From positions 1-64,000 of the forward strand of contig JAHHQU010000002.1 in assembly GCA_020026225.1 (NCBI GenBank): DNA of 64,000 nt, given 5' to 3'. Below, piece after piece: positions 63,320 through 64,000 of the stretch; position 1 is the stretch's first letter; each line of letters starts with the position of its first letter. Position numbers and translations under genes: made by a program. Below the pieces are notes generated by a model that saw only the letters and a list, made by a program, of their open reading frames with translations, searched no databases and had not been told where the DNA came from. The DNA comes from Phocaeicola sp. (GTDB taxonomy: Bacteria; Bacteroidota; Bacteroidia; Bacteroidales; Bacteroidaceae).

Positions 63320-64000
63320 ATGAGTAACCAACGATACATGCAACGCGGCGTTTCAGCATCAAAAGAAGATGTTCATAACGCAATCAAGAACATTGACAAA
63401 GGTATTTTCCCTAACGCTTTCTGTAAAATCATCCCTGATATTTTAGGTGGTGACCCAAAATACTGCAACATCATGCACGCAGATGGCGCCGGTACAAAAT
63501 CATCTTTGGCTTATCTGTATTGGAAAGAAACAGGCGACTTGTCTGTATGGAAAGGAATTGCACAAGATGCATTGATTATGAATATCGATGACCTTCTTTG
63601 TGTAGGTGCTGTAGACAACATCTTGGTTTCTTCTACTATCGGTAGAAACAAACTCTTGGTTCCTGGTAAAGTCATCTCAGCAATCATCAATGGAACCGAT
63701 GAATTGTTGGCAGAACTCCGTGAAATGGGTGTAGGCGTTTATGCCACAGGTGGTGAAACAGCTGACGTAGGCGACTTGGTTCGTACAATCATCGTAGACA
63801 GTACCGTAACCTGCCGTATGAAACGTGCTGACGTTATCAACAATGCTAATATCCGTCCAGGTGACGTCATCGTAGGTTTGGCTTCTTATGGTCAGGCTAC
63901 TTATGAAAAAGAATACAATGGTGGTATGGGCAGCAACGGTTTGACCAGCGCTCGTCACGATGTATTCTCAAAATATTTAGCAGAAAAATATCCAGAAAGC
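63320..64000 (+). CDS. purM: Phosphoribosylformylglycinamidine cyclo-ligase, 5' part
   Basis: The first 227 codons of an open frame that runs off the window (family members in Bacteroides are about 388 residues). Starting MSNQRYMQRGVSASKEDVHN, it has the PurM/AIR synthetase marks HADGAGTKSS, MNIDDLLCVGAVDNILVSST, GGETADVGDLVRT and GLASYGQATYEKEYNGGMG. The enzyme makes aminoimidazole ribonucleotide in purine synthesis. Only the N-terminal ATPase part is visible; the rest is assumed intact. Confidence 0.95.
   Translation, partial: MSNQRYMQRGVSASKEDVHNAIKNIDKGIFPNAFCKIIPDILGGDPKYCNIMHADGAGTKSSLAYLYWKETGDLSVWKGIAQDALIMNIDDLLCVGAVDNILVSSTIGRNKLLVPGKVISAIINGTDELLAELREMGVGVYATGGETADVGDLVRTIIVDSTVTCRMKRADVINNANIRPGDVIVGLASYGQATYEKEYNGGMGSNGLTSARHDVFSKYLAEKYPES

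Overview
The window looks like chromosomal DNA of a gut Bacteroidales bacterium, most likely Bacteroides or Phocaeicola. Four things point there. Nearly every upstream region carries the Bacteroidetes -7 promoter motif TAnnTTTG, several with TTTG or TTG 19-21 bp further upstream. Shine-Dalgarno sequences are mostly absent. There are many lipoproteins with a Bacteroidetes-type lipobox (for example FTSC, AGC, WTSC) followed by acidic or charged residues. The gene content is typical: PCMD and fimbrillin-like lipoproteins, GH92/GH20/GH29 enzymes, a Ser-type sulfatase, AsnA, GdhA and LptD. This is inference from sequence features; no database was searched.

Layout. 1-7 kb: a partial tRNA-Ser, an AsmA-like protein, polyphosphate kinase facing a small phosphoesterase, and dTDP-glucose dehydratase. 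7-10.8 kb: a three-gene operon (MBOAT acyltransferase plus two SGNH hydrolase-like proteins) that looks like a polysaccharide O-acetylation module. 10.9-17.6 kb: an RND efflux operon (adaptor, pump, outer-membrane factor) with a divergent LpxA paralogue as its last gene. 18.2-20.8 kb: malic enzyme and a tiny membrane protein. 21.1-24 kb: an AraC regulator followed by a PCMD lipoprotein and an outer-membrane barrel. 24.2-32.9 kb: a DUF4925-like lipoprotein, glutamate dehydrogenase, a fimbrillin/GLUG-type lipoprotein, an anchored coiled-coil protein, an S41 protease and an unusual TonB-domain protein. 33.3-43.1 kb: GH92 mannosidase and two tandem GH20 hexosaminidases opposite a transglutaminase-fold lipoprotein. 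43-57 kb: mostly housekeeping (CutC, tRNA-Arg, AsnA, uracil-DNA glycosylase, LptD, HD phosphohydrolase, phosphoglycerate kinase, FadL-type porin, MATE pump, Ffh). 57-64 kb: a sulfatase/fucosidase/esterase operon, a truncated CstA, a GHL10 glycoside hydrolase and the start of PurM.

How the genes work together. Two glycan-degrading clusters (33-40 kb and 57-63 kb) carry exo-acting enzymes suited to host glycans: alpha-mannose, beta-GlcNAc/GalNAc, alpha-fucose, sulfate and O-acetyl groups. Neither has SusC/SusD in this window, so they probably complement uptake systems encoded elsewhere. Envelope biogenesis is the other theme: LptD, an LpxA paralogue, AsmA, RND efflux, FadL and a TonB-like protein.

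The most notable oddity is a DUF1343 (NamZ-type, GH171) gene that is intact except for one amber codon at codon 51. That codon lies in the stem of a hairpin whose pairing the presumed mutation improved. Other points of interest are the CstA fragment with an intact promoter, the LpxA paralogue that has lost conserved histidines, the AraC-PCMD-barrel unit, and a hairpin-rich noncoding stretch at about 33.0-33.3 kb. I found no CRISPR array, integrase, transposase or prophage, and no convincing wholly new multi-gene system.
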